DNA from: Corythucha ciliata
Taxonomy: Eukaryota > Arthropoda > Insecta > Hemiptera > Tingidae
DNA length: 64,000 nucleotides
Direction: 5' to 3'
NCBI GenBank assembly: GCA_038030265.1
Contig: CM075943.1
Span: 9,920,001 to 9,984,000 of the forward strand
Shown: positions 42,258-52,596 of the stretch, piece by piece
How the letters are laid out: each line of letters begins with the position of its first letter
Position numbering within the stretch: position 1 is the stretch's first letter
Translations under genes and position numbers: made by a program
The notes under the pieces: model-generated
What the model was told of the DNA's origin: nothing
The model's database searches: none
Seen by the model: the letters and a program-made list of their open reading frames with translations, nothing else

Positions 42258-44199
42258 CAGGGTGTAACGGAAAAGTCTGGCATAAATGAAATGGGTGATT
42301 CTTGGTCACATTTGGAACCAAAATGACCCAATATATACACCATGGTCCGATTACTTATGGTTTTTGAGATAATCGGGGTTTTCCTAATTTTTAATGTACC
42401 CACGGTTTTCCTTAGTAAATCGTCTGTACCTCATGAAAAAATGGTCTCATTGAAATTTAAAAGAAGCCATTGGAAAGAGCACTAAATTCTCTGTAGGATT
42501 GGATATTTTCATCTCTAAATCGATCAATATTTCAGTACTTAAATAGACGATTTCCGTGGAAAAAGCGAAGGTTTATAACTGCAGGTTATGGGTTTATTTC
42601 TAGTTGCCAAGACCCTCTTTAACAGTATTTTTTTTTTTTACATTACTAGCATTACTACGAGTGTATTTCGGTTTCAAATACTACATGATTTTTGAGTTTT
42701 TCGTTTATTTCGAGTCTGCAATTACACTTCCTTCGCGTGCTTCTCATCTAAAGTCAGAAAAATGCGATACTATTGCTGCTTCAGTGACTGTAAGAGTTCT
42801 TCGATTCCGGGTCGACCTGGTTTTGACCCAGCTACTAAATTTATCCCTTTCCCTCAACCTTACCGGCACTTGACTGAAAACGTCCCAAATTGAGGAAAAA
42901 GGGAAGAGAAAGTACATGTGAAGGAGTGTGATAAATGCGCAACTATGATGGGACTTCATGTTGAGGTGCCCCCGGAACGACGAGTTTTCATCGATACGTT
43001 TCGTGAGACGGAGGCTGAAGAATAAAATCAGAATTGAATAACTGCAAATGTGGTTTTAGTTTGACGGGAATGAGAGAAAAATAAATTCACTTTACACAGC
43101 ACAAGACAGGAGTAACCCATAACCTGGCCTAAGCGGGTTGCAAAACTGTTGAAGTAGGACTGGAGAGCGCATGCGTGGAAATCGTCTATTGCTACTGAAC
43201 AGACAACTTCTTAGATTTCCAGAAAACTCCTAGTCTTTCGGCCAGCTGTCAATTCTTTTATGGCCCTCGTAGGAAGTGTAAAAAATTATTAAAAACTTCT
43301 ACTGTTTGTCAGCTTTCGAATGGCCTGCTTAGTTCTGGATTATTCTTTTTTTCTTCCGAGATAGAAGCAAAAACGCGTGAAAAAACCACCAAAAGTATCC
43401 GTTTTTAAGCATGCCTTCAGGTAAGGCAATTGCTTCCGCGAGCGCGCCCTCGGCCTCTCCAGTTCATGGTGATTGTAATGCGGTTGGTGGTGGATGTGGG
43501 TGTTATTTATTTTTATTTATTTATTTGCACAATCACATTTCTTAACCAACAAGAATTATTTATTTTATTGTTTTATTATTTCAATAATAGCGGAATCCAA
43601 CCCAAGGCTCAATCCAAGCTCATAACGGGAATTTGTAACTAACTGAAGAGGTCGAGGGCGCGCTGGTGGAAGCAATTGCCTTGCCTGAAGGCGTGCTCAA
43701 AAACTGATACTTTTGGGGGCTTTTTTTGCGCGTTGTTGCTTCTATCTCGGAAGAAAAAAAGAATAATCCAGAACTAAGCAGCCCATTCGAAAGCTGACAA
43801 ACAGTAGAAGTTTTTAATAATTTTGTACACTTCCTATGAGGGCCATAAAAGAATTGACAGCTGGCTGAAAGACTAGGAGTTTTCTGAAAATCTAAGAAGT
43901 TGCCTGTTCAGCAGCAATTTAAGCACTTAAATATTGATCGATTTAGAGATGAAATTATCCAATCCTACAGAGAATTTAGTGCTCTTTCCAATGGCTTCTT
44001 TTAAATTTCAATGAGACCATTTTTTCATCAGGTACAGTCGATTTACTAAGGAAAACCGTGGGTACATTAAAAATTAGGAAAACCCCGATTATCTCCAAAA
44101 CCATATATAATCGGACCATGGTGCATAGGGTCATTTTGGTTCCAAATGTGACCAAGAATCACCCATTTCATTTATGCCAGACTTTTCCGTTACACCCTG
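42258..44199. mobile_element. Long-TIR (foldback) element of unknown superfamily
   Basis: The left end begins cagggtgtaacggaaaagtc and the right end is its reverse complement. Arms pair over ~560 bp: 42258-~42565 with ~43925-44199, and 43186-43464 with 43641-43925. The left arm is interrupted by a ~620-bp insertion (42566-43186) that is absent from the right arm. The ~175-bp centre has no ORF. No target duplication is recognisable. The right end abuts a retrotransposon primer site. Confidence 0.75.
42566..43186. mobile_element. ~620-bp insertion within the left arm of the foldback element
   Basis: Absent from the right arm. Its own ends carry inverted words: gcaggttatgggttta near 42583 against taacccataacctgg near 43115, and agacgatttccgtgg against tggaaatcgtct. 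It therefore looks like a small nested TIR element. An 89-codon frame at 42604-42873 has no recognisable similarity. Confidence 0.5.
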
Positions 44200-44208
44200 A
44201 ATAATAAC

Positions 44209-44223
44209 TGGTGTCAGAAGCGG
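44209..44223 (+). other. Primer-binding site, tRNA-Leu-like
   Basis: TGGTGTCAGAAGCGG directly precedes the gag start at 44231. This sequence type complements the 3' end of tRNA-Leu and is common in Gypsy elements. The LTR that should lie upstream is missing; the foldback element ends 9 bp before it. Confidence 0.55.
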
Positions 44224-44230
44224 TTCCCTG

Positions 44231-45018
44231 ATGGAAGACCCACCGGAGAACCCCCTCAGTGCTCTCGTCAACTTACTAACTGAAGCTCTTCAAACGGCGG
44301 CCTCAAATATTCATAGCGCTCCTCCTGCCGACGTCGCTGCTGCCAAGCCGCCTCCCTTTACTCTACCAGAGTATCGTCCAACAGAATGTTCATCCGTACG
44401 CGACTATTTCACGAGAGCGGATTGGGCTTTCCAACTCAGCAAAGTTCCACTCGACCTCCGATCCAATTACATTCTCGTCAACATGGGTACATATCTCAAC
44501 GACGCACTGAAATACCTCGTTAGCGCTCGACTTCCAGACTCGCTATCCTATGGAGAAATTCAATCAGTGCTCGTCGATCACTTCGACAGCGAAACAAACA
44601 AGTACGCTGAAAGTATCAAGTTCCGACGAATGTCTCAATCCAACGACGAGACTGTTTCTGAGTTCGTTCTTCGCCTGAAAACTATGGCATCTCGATGTGA
44701 ATATGGGGAGTTCCTCGACAGAATGCTCATTGAACAACTTCTTCACGGCCTTAATAAGCGACGAAATAATTTCAAAAAACCCTACATCGTTTAAGATGGC
44801 CTACGAAATCGCCATCAATCTTGAAGCAACGAGGCAGACGACTTCAGAAATTAAAGGACATGCGCCGGAGTGGTCCCCAGATCATACAAATAAAGTAGGC
44901 TACGCTAAAGTTAAAAAATACCAACCCCGTCATCAAACCCGTAACGACGACGTAACCCCCAATAATCCTAAAAAAAGTTGCTATGGTTGCGGTGGTATTC
45001 ACTTCCGCTCAAACTCAT
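44231..45018 (+). pseudogene. Gypsy gag remnant
   Basis: Starts MEDPPENPLSALVNLL and continues with a capsid-like region (FTLPEYRPTECSSVRDYFTR ... FRRMSQSNDETVSEF). It shifts frame near 44780 and ends at the beginning of a CCHC knuckle (SCYGCGG). No protease, RT or integrase follows, so the element is deleted from gag onward. The gag type resembles mag-like elements with a retropepsin-fused pol, but is not the family at 10058-14921. A possible 3' remnant with an AATAAA near 45230 follows, without a detectable LTR pair. Confidence 0.7.
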
Positions 45019-46240
45019 AGAGATAAAAATGAATTGAGAAAGCTTGGGCTTGAAATTTGTTGACCGTAGTTATGGTGGGAGGTGCACCTTGTGAACCACA
45101 AAGTAACCTCAAGTCAAGTTGTTTTTTATTTACACATGTCCACTTTGAATTTCAAGTTTTGTTCTTTTTTCCTCTAGTATGTCTAGAAATTGTCACTGTG
45201 AGTTTTTAGATTGTTTCACACGGCATTAATAAAGTGAATAACCGACAACTACACTCGGAGAATCTTTATTTTAAACGGTCGACCATGCGCGAGTTGTTGG
45301 ACTTCTTTTCCGGATATTTCAACGTGCGCAAGTAGCTCCAATATCCTCTTCCGGGAATCACTACAGAAGCCACCGGGAAATCCGTCACTCATGTTTTTTA
45401 TGGAATACGTCATGTTTCTAAGTTCAAGATAACTTGTTTTTTACTGATGTGTTGTGTATTTTTGGGTATGTTTCTACAGGGGTCGATCCTCTGATAGCAA
45501 AGAGAAATACAGGGCTAAGAAATCACGAACGTTTATTTCACATAATAATCGCTCGCAAGCAAGAAATGAACTAATTCAGAAACATTATTTGTACCAGCAC
45601 TGCGAATGAGAAGACCCGTGGTTCGAGCACAGCGAGAACTGCATGAGTGGCGACTTTTGTTCAAATCTTTGTTTCGCAGTCCTCAAGAGACGGAACGGCT
45701 CTTTCTGAACTCGTGACTGTCTCGCCAATGTAATCTTTTTCCTAGTATGTTGATGGAATGCGATCAGTGCCACTTATTTTAGAAAATGAACACCAAAATA
45801 CACTTGAAAACACGGCTACGTGCCACGAACGATGCCATTTACAATGAAATCGTATGAACATCAAGTCGTCCACGTTTTGAGAACGAGAGTGTTGTCGAGT
45901 TTGATTTAGTTTTTACCGAACAAATTCCCCGAAATACCCCTTATTCTTTCTGACTCGGGCTCTTTTTTTGTAATTCTGCATTAATCTCAGGGGAGAGGTG
46001 AGCATTTTTGTTGATAACCTGACGATGTAGAGGTAAATTCAAGGTTCTGAAGGTGTACTTTGGCGGCCATATTTGTGACAACCCTTTTACCCACCCCCCC
46101 CCCAGCCCATTCAGGCTTTCTCCAGTTATTTACCTCTATGCATAAAATGCCAGATGGAAGAGAAAGACCAATTCTCTTGTTAGAGGAGTTTAGTCCAGTA
46201 AACGAGTGTTCAAAAAGGTGGTCTAGAGGGAATGAGCGAA
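45019..46240. other. Non-coding region
   Basis: No ORF of convincing composition and no array. An AATAAA near 45230 and a pyrimidine tract at 46080-46105 are the only landmarks. Confidence 0.4.
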
Positions 46241-47955
46241 AGCAGAAAGTTTGACTTCGGAACCATGTTTGGACTAGTTAGGAGGTAAACATACTAAAAG
46301 TCCCCACCCCTAGGAGGTGAGCCCGAGTGGGGGGAGCACAAAGAAGGTAACATTTTTCGGATTTTCACTGATATCTCGAAAACAGTGCATGTCAAAGCAT
46401 GTGTGTGTGTTATGACAAAACTTTTGTGATAACCAATTAAAGCTGACATAAATATCAAGATCTTTTGTCATATACATGTTCACTAATTCCAAACCGTTCT
46501 CGAAATACATGCCCCGCAAAAATGGAAATGTCCGGAAAAAAAATTTGTATTTTACGTTTTCCACGTTAAATCGTCTAAACCGTTAATCCTAGGAGAAAGC
46601 CCTCAGGAAGGAAGTTTTAGAGGATTTAATTATCTTTAGAAAGTGTACATACATAAACAAATTTATATTGAACAGGTCAAAAGTTATACAAGTTTTAAAA
46701 ATGTTGGCCAATATGAACTTCTTTGGTTGAACTGTTTCCAATCCATTATTTTCGGTAGACTTTCTTCCTCCTCCAGAAGCTTTCAACCTTCAGCCAATCA
46801 ACATGTGTAGTACAGTGTAGTTTCATGTACCACTCCCCACCCTCATAAGTCATAACACTCAATGTGCATACCTGTTAAAATCCCCCGCTCCTTTTAGATC
46901 CCTTGGCGGAATGAGGAGTTACAATCATTCAAATACGGAAATCACCAGCTCAGGAATATGGGAAACAAGTGTTTTTTAAGCTGGCACGGTGCAAACAAGA
47001 TTGATACCTCCCTCAACACCCATCGTCTCTAATGCTTCCTAAAGTCTGCGTCGAACATAAAACCTGACATTTCATCCCTTCCACTAACCGAGGGAGTCAT
47101 TCATCTCAGATATCATTTGATATCTGCATAATTGATGGCAGTATTGGAATTGACAGACAATTTTTCATGGGATAAGAGCAATGTCGACTTGATTTTTCGC
47201 AATAGCGAGACAAAAGCGCCTCGTTTCTTGGCGGTTTTGACTATTTCCAAGATTGACATTGCTCTTATTCCATGGACAATTTTCCGTAGATCTCAAAACT
47301 GACATCACTTTTACAAAAATCTGCATTTTAAGCTGAGGAACAGCCGGCTATTGGATAAAACTACGCTTAATCGAGAAAGAAAAAAGGTTAAAAATTCATA
47401 ACTCGTAAGCGAAGCATGAAAAGCCATTATCCAAAAATTATTGCACCCCTCAAACGGGACCACCCTGTTTATAACTATACGTCAGTTATCCTTTATTTCC
47501 GTATTTGAATGATTGTAACTCCTCATTCCGCCAAGGGATGTTCAATATAAATTTGTTTATGTATGTACACTTTCTAAAGATAATTAAATCCTCTAAAACG
47601 TCCTTCCTGAGGGCTTTCTCCTAGGATAAACGGTTTAGACGATATAACGTGGAAAACGTAAAATAAAAATATTTTTTTCGGACATTTCCATTTTTGCGGG
47701 GCATGTATTTCGAGAACGTTTGGAATTAGTGAAACATGTATATGACAAAAGATCTTGATATTTATGTCAGCTTTAATTGGTTATCACAAAAGTTTTGTCT
47801 GCCATGCACTGTTTTCGAGATATCAGTGAAAATCCGAAAAATGTTACCTTCTTTGTGCTCCCCCCACTCGGGCTCACCTCCTAGGGGGGGGGGACTTTTA
47901 GTATGTTTACCTCCTAACTAGTCCAAACATGGTTCCGAAGTCAAACTTTCTGCTT
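46241..47955. repeat. Long inverted repeat with ~435-bp arms
   Basis: 46241-46676 pairs with 47545-47955, and the inner 46903-46945 pairs with 47497-47541. The left arm thus carries a ~226-bp segment (46677-46902) missing on the right. The ~550-bp centre contains a smaller inverted repeat built on 'gggataagagcaatgtcgac' (47175) and 'gacattgctcttattccatg' (47255). No transposase. Probably another foldback or non-autonomous TIR element. Confidence 0.75.
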
Positions 47956-47979
47956 TTTAGAATCATTCGTTGACTGGAC

Positions 47980-48490
47980 TAGTTATTTGCAATTAAAATC
48001 TTTATCCCGGCCTAAATTTCATTCATAATTGATTGATATCGTTCTAACTTATGAGGTTTGACTCGATTGTCGCATGAACGAAATGAACAAAACTCCCCTG
48101 CCATATCAACGGATTTGGTTCACAAGGGTCTCATACGAAGTGTCAATTTTGGGGGCAATTGCAGCAACAGCCGTGCGGTAGCGAATTTTCAACTAATTCA
48201 AACCCCTCTTTCACATCGTTCCCGTGGACCGATTCATCTGGATCACGAACTCGTCCGAGATATTCACGCTATTGATTTTTAGACCAAATTTGGTTGCCCT
48301 AAGTCAAAAATTCCGACCGTGATCGTGCTAACAAGCGAGGGGCCATAAATATATATATATATCAAATCGAACCGACCTCGGATTCGTGTTCTAGGGGTTC
48401 TGAAACGTGAAAAAAAAGTATCACAACCCATATGTGCGACCATCAGGGCGAGACCAATAGTGCATTTTTTGAATGAAATGCACTAAAAAT
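47980..48490. repeat. Partial third copy of the 1-4 kb palindrome family
   Basis: Matches, from its inner end outward, the right arm (2215-3065; equivalently the reverse complement of the left arm). An internal deletion removes the tRNA-like promoter segment and the poly-A/T stretch. It ends at 'gcatttcattttt'-type sequence and abuts the inverted repeat at 46241-47955. Confidence 0.8.
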
Positions 48491-48539
48491 GAATAAATAT
48501 TTTCTGATGTATACAGTAGTTTTCATTGAGTTTTGAAAA

Positions 48540-49820
48540 AAGGAAGTTATGCTGCCGCACCCTATATTACCCTCAAATTAGCGGTTTTTCAATTTTACCA
48601 CCGCATTAGCAAAACTATTTAACTTTTATAGGTACAGATTATTTCTTCTCTTCAGTTCTAGCTGTGAATTAGTGTGTTTTTTAACATTATACTATAGCCA
48701 TGCATGAATTTGCAATTTTTCTGAATTTTAGCCACAAAAATGCCTTCAGAAGGTGCGAATTTAAATTATAAATGTTTTTTTTTTTTCAAACCTTTTTCAA
48801 ATCAAATAATGCACATCTATCCACCCATTTCTGTCAAAAAATCGTTATTTTTAAATTATAAATTTCACGACGATTCGAGAATTAGTGATGTTTCTTAATT
48901 TTAGCAGCGTGGTAGCTTTTCCAACCCGTGCATTACCTACCGAGTTTTGTCAAGAGTTGGCGTTTGACTCAGTTTAAGCTGCAAATTAGCAATTTTTCCC
49001 ATTTTTAACTGAGAATTAGCACTTTTCCCCAATTTGAACTGAAAATTAACGTTTTTCTTAATTTTGGCTGCGCTAAATGGTGTTTTTTTCTATTTTTGCC
49101 GCAAATTAGTGATTTTCATTATTTTTTATCCGCAAATTAAGGTTTTTCCACAACTTTATATCTACAAATTGCAAACTAGCGATTTTTCCCAATTTCAGCT
49201 GTGAAATAGCGTTTTGTGCTAATTTTGCGGCTATTCAGCATCCTATTCCCTTTTTCATACACGAATGGGCGATTTTACGCCATTTCAGTTGTGAATTTGC
49301 CATTTTTGTCCAATTTTAACCTGAAAGCGTCTTTTATTTGTCAATATTACAGCGTGATTTCTCAACTTTAACCTCGGGTTTTGCCCAAATACAACACTTT
49401 TGCGTTGATTTCCACCCTCTGGAAGTTGCATCGCGAGACCACGAATCAGCGCTTTTTAGCAGCTATAGCCACGAATATGACCGATTTTTGTCTGATAGTG
49501 GGTCTGAGGCGAACCCCCCCCCTCCTCCCTCTTCTCATCACAGTACACTACTGCGTTTGGTCTGAAGCCCAAGAAAAAAGCTGGACGTACTCGAACTTTT
49601 TTGGTCTGCTTCAAGTCCAGAAAATCTGCTAAACCTAACTTCAACGTGAAATGCCCAATTTTTGGAGATTTTATGGGGCTCTTCGTTATGATACTAGTGC
49701 TCCGTCGTTCGTACACTTGTAGCTCTGTAGTGAGGGGGGATCTATCCCCCATATCCTCCAGTACGTACGCCCCTGCTCCTAGTAAATACCTGAGGAGAGT
49801 CATATCTTAATATTAGCGAC
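48540..49820. repeat. hAT-like interior, copy 3 (no termini)
   Basis: Same orientation as copy 2 (28854-35695). It includes the degenerate array (48570-49330), the uninterrupted Gypsy target (near 49430) and the 49490-49790 segment shared with 30300-30570. Neither CAGGG terminus is present, so it is truncated or rearranged. Confidence 0.7.
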
Positions 49821-50839
49821 CTCGTCCCGGGGATTAAAAAAAAAAAATTGTTGGAATGCACGTGTACGAGTACAATGGCCTTAAAGTCACACAGAGAATG
49901 GCCGCGACTTATATACCCCGAGGGTGACGTATTTTTATTCCTATGTAAGTGAAAAACGAAAAAGAACAAAAAAACAGTTAGGTATCCTAATGAAAAAACA
50001 TTAGTGGAGCGGAAAAAATGCCTTCATGAGATTGTATTTAATGGAAATTCAGATCTTATTTCAATTAAAACTTTTTTATTACGTCTCCTATTCCCATCGA
50101 ACACTCTTTTCCATTAAGAAACAAAGTGATTGTTTACATTTCGGTCTCACTTACAGGAAATCGAATCTTAGAACTGATTTAAAATTGTGAAATTGGTGGT
50201 ATATGTATACAGACAAATTAGAATTGACGTTGTTGAAAAGAAAACGACGCTATCTTCGTAAAAAGTAAAATAATTTCAGCATGGGAGAAGATTTCCAATC
50301 TCTTTTGGTTTGACAACCACGTTATATATACGCATATCATTTTTCGTATAAATCCTTCATTGTTGAAGTGAAAAGCCGATATATGCGGCATTTGCGGTTT
50401 TCCCCAAAGAATACGACTGAATAAATCCGTGTATAAATAAAACAGCGAATAACGGTGATTCGATTTACATTCGTAGCTTTGAATTCCTGACTTGTTCAAG
50501 AAAAAATTTGAGTTGCGATAGAGCTCGAAAGTCGGACATGGCTAGTCCACTCGTGCCGGGCAAAATACCCCTAAGTGATTATGTACTTTCTGTTTGATTT
50601 ACCATTTAATTTCCCGAAAATTTTTCATGGCCCGCTGATAGTGTTTGGGCTCGGTTAGGGGTGGGGGTGATGGTGGGGGAGGGGGAGGAACGCTATAATT
50701 TCATGCGTTGTTGAACTAACCACGGACATTTAAAAAGAAATCGATGCATTGTTATGCTAGAGTATGCATTGAATAGGCAGGAACCAGCACGACCGAACAG
50801 GGTTGAAGGAAGGGTGTTGAGGGCCAGCACGGATCTTTT
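49821..50839. other. Non-coding region
   Basis: AT-rich, with no supported ORF, array or RNA gene. Confidence 0.4.
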
Positions 50840-50920
50840 CGCTCTTTGTGGCCAGGTTTTTTTTTTTTTTTTTTTTTTTTTCTTTTTTCTGTGGCCAGAA
50901 ATTACTATAATCAGGGCATG
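50840..50920. repeat. Possible Tigger terminus remnant with poly-T
   Basis: Two 'tgtggccag' words, the second as tgtggccagaaatt, surround a ~32-base T-run. The same word is found just inside the Tigger element at 16920-16940. Weak evidence. Confidence 0.25.
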
Positions 50921-50927
50921 ACATAGG

Positions 50928-51131
50928 CCGCGTTGCAAAACTTCAGACTTTTTCAGCGCTTAACGAGCACTTAGTCTATCCGTTGCAAAACTGTCGATCT
51001 AGCTCAGCGCTGAATAAGTGTTTAAAATCCAACAAAACACGTCCCATCGCGATACAAATCACCGTTGCGAAACTCCATTAAGCGCTCAAATTCTACACTT
51101 CAGCGCTTAAACACGAGCCCCGAGTTTAGCA
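50928..51131. mobile_element. Possible ~200-bp MITE
   Basis: Opens ccgcgttgcaaaactt and closes with an approximate reverse complement (gagtttagcaacgcaacc). It has internal repeats of gttgcaaaact, accgttgcgaaact and 'cagcgctgaataag'-like words. Non-coding. Confidence 0.45.
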
Positions 51132-51402
51132 ACGCAACCATAATCATAAAACTCCAAATATTCAGGGCCTAAATAAGTTTGAAATTGCCTATTCCAAGGC
51201 TAAATAGCCGCAAAAACTGCAAATGGTGGGCTATAAGAGCCGAGACTCAATGCATAAATAGCTAAGAAATTGCAAGTTTCGGGGCTTAGAACAATAATTT
51301 TTGACCGTAAATTTGTAAATTTTGGGTCGGAATCTTCTAAAAATTACGAGTTCATGGTCTTAACTTTCCCCAAATTGCAAGTTTCGAATTATTTTTATTT
51401 TT
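51132..51402. repeat. Degenerate 'aaattgcaagtttc' array, left of the LINE
   Basis: Loose ~30-40-bp units such as 'ctaaatagccgcaaaaattgcaagtttcggg'. The array is split by the LINE insertion and resumes at 56296. Confidence 0.6.
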
Positions 51403-51409
51403 ATACGAC
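51403..51409. repeat. Target-site duplication of the LINE, 5' side
   Basis: atacgac is present here and again at 56289-56295 directly after the poly(A) tail. Confidence 0.65.
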
Positions 51410-51430
51410 TCGGGGGACGAAAATCCGTCC

Positions 51431-52596
51431 TTGAGCAAAACCCCGAGCGCTAAGGCGGGGGCAGGGATCGTTTCAGTGACCCACCCAAACTTAGGTAAAA
51501 TTAATGAGGGGAATGATTTCCGTAGCAGACCGAGCACCAGCTCAATGGCAGGGAACGCTTTAGCGACCCGCCCAATGTTAGGTAGAGTAAGGCCGGTGGG
51601 AGAGACCTCGGATAGTGAGGGTCCATTCGAAGAGCCACGTCGCCACCGACAAGGAAGAGAGTCGAGGAGAAATATGAGAAAGGCGGCGAAAGCCAAGAAG
51701 GCAATGGAGGAGAGAGAGAAGGGGAAACTCCTAACCAGCTTCCAATCCCGTTTTCAAAATCGACGGGCTGAGCTGGAACAACGAGCACACCAGGAGCGAC
51801 AGGTAAATGCACAAAGTCACAGCCAACGCCCCCGGATACCAAGGCTCCAGTAAAGAAGCCTAGGGGGGAGGGGGCGGTGACCGATACTAGGGTCACGAAA
51901 CTAAAAGAATCGGCTAGGGCAAAAGTGTGTGTGGTCAAAGAGGCCAGAGAACCTTTTGAGGTCGAGGAGGTTTTAGAGATTAGAAAGTGGATTTGCACGA
52001 GGCAAATAGAGAAGAAATGTAGGGCCGCCCTGGTCAACACGGGTCTGGTACATGACAGTAAGATCTTTGTACTCACCTGTGAAACGGCCGAGGAGGCGGG
52101 GAGGATCGTGGAGCTATTACAGGAGGAGGGGAAAACCCGGAATTTGGTGATTTGTAGGCTACCGGACCTACCGATTCCTAGCCGAATAAGGGCGATGGTA
52201 TCGGGCTTAGTGATGTCCAAGGAGTCCGTGATCCCCCATATGGAGCTCACCAACTGGAAGAGGGGATTTTCGTTCGAGGAGTGGAAGATGGTGGGTTTTG
52301 AGCAAGACCCCACGGGCGAGAGGGTGCAGATCACCTTCGAGGTACCTAAGAAGGACGCCGAGGAAATTAGGAAGGAGCCCATGGTGGGTATTGAACTCTT
52401 TAAAGTCAGGTTTAGGGTTCTGCCTAACAGGTGGATGGGTGAAATGGACAGCGAGGGGTCAGATATGGAAGTGAACCCGGTAGGTACTACAAGGCCAGTT
52501 GAGGGAGCGGAGGGGCAGTTAGCAACACAGCAAGGGGGGGGAATCCTCACCGTCCATGAGTTGGAGGAGGACCTGTTGCTGGGTTCGCCGAAGTGA
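51431..52596 (+). pseudogene. LINE ORF1, gag-like
   Basis: Read as 51431-51853 in one frame and 51877-52596 in another, so one indel lies near 51800. The first half is basic and Arg/Ala/Lys-rich (RRNMRKAAKAKKAMEEREK), suitable for RNA binding. The second half contains a fold with 'KIFVLTCETAEEAGRIVELL' and a 'KVRFRVLPNRW' segment, where related elements carry an RRM-like or zinc-knuckle region. No CCHC knuckle is visible, although many R1-type gag proteins have them. ORF1's stop overlaps the start of ORF2. Confidence 0.7.

Noticed and set aside
42604..42873. 89-codon hydrophobic frame in the nested insertion
   Set aside because: No domain, no splice context, AT-rich composition, and it is located within a repeat.
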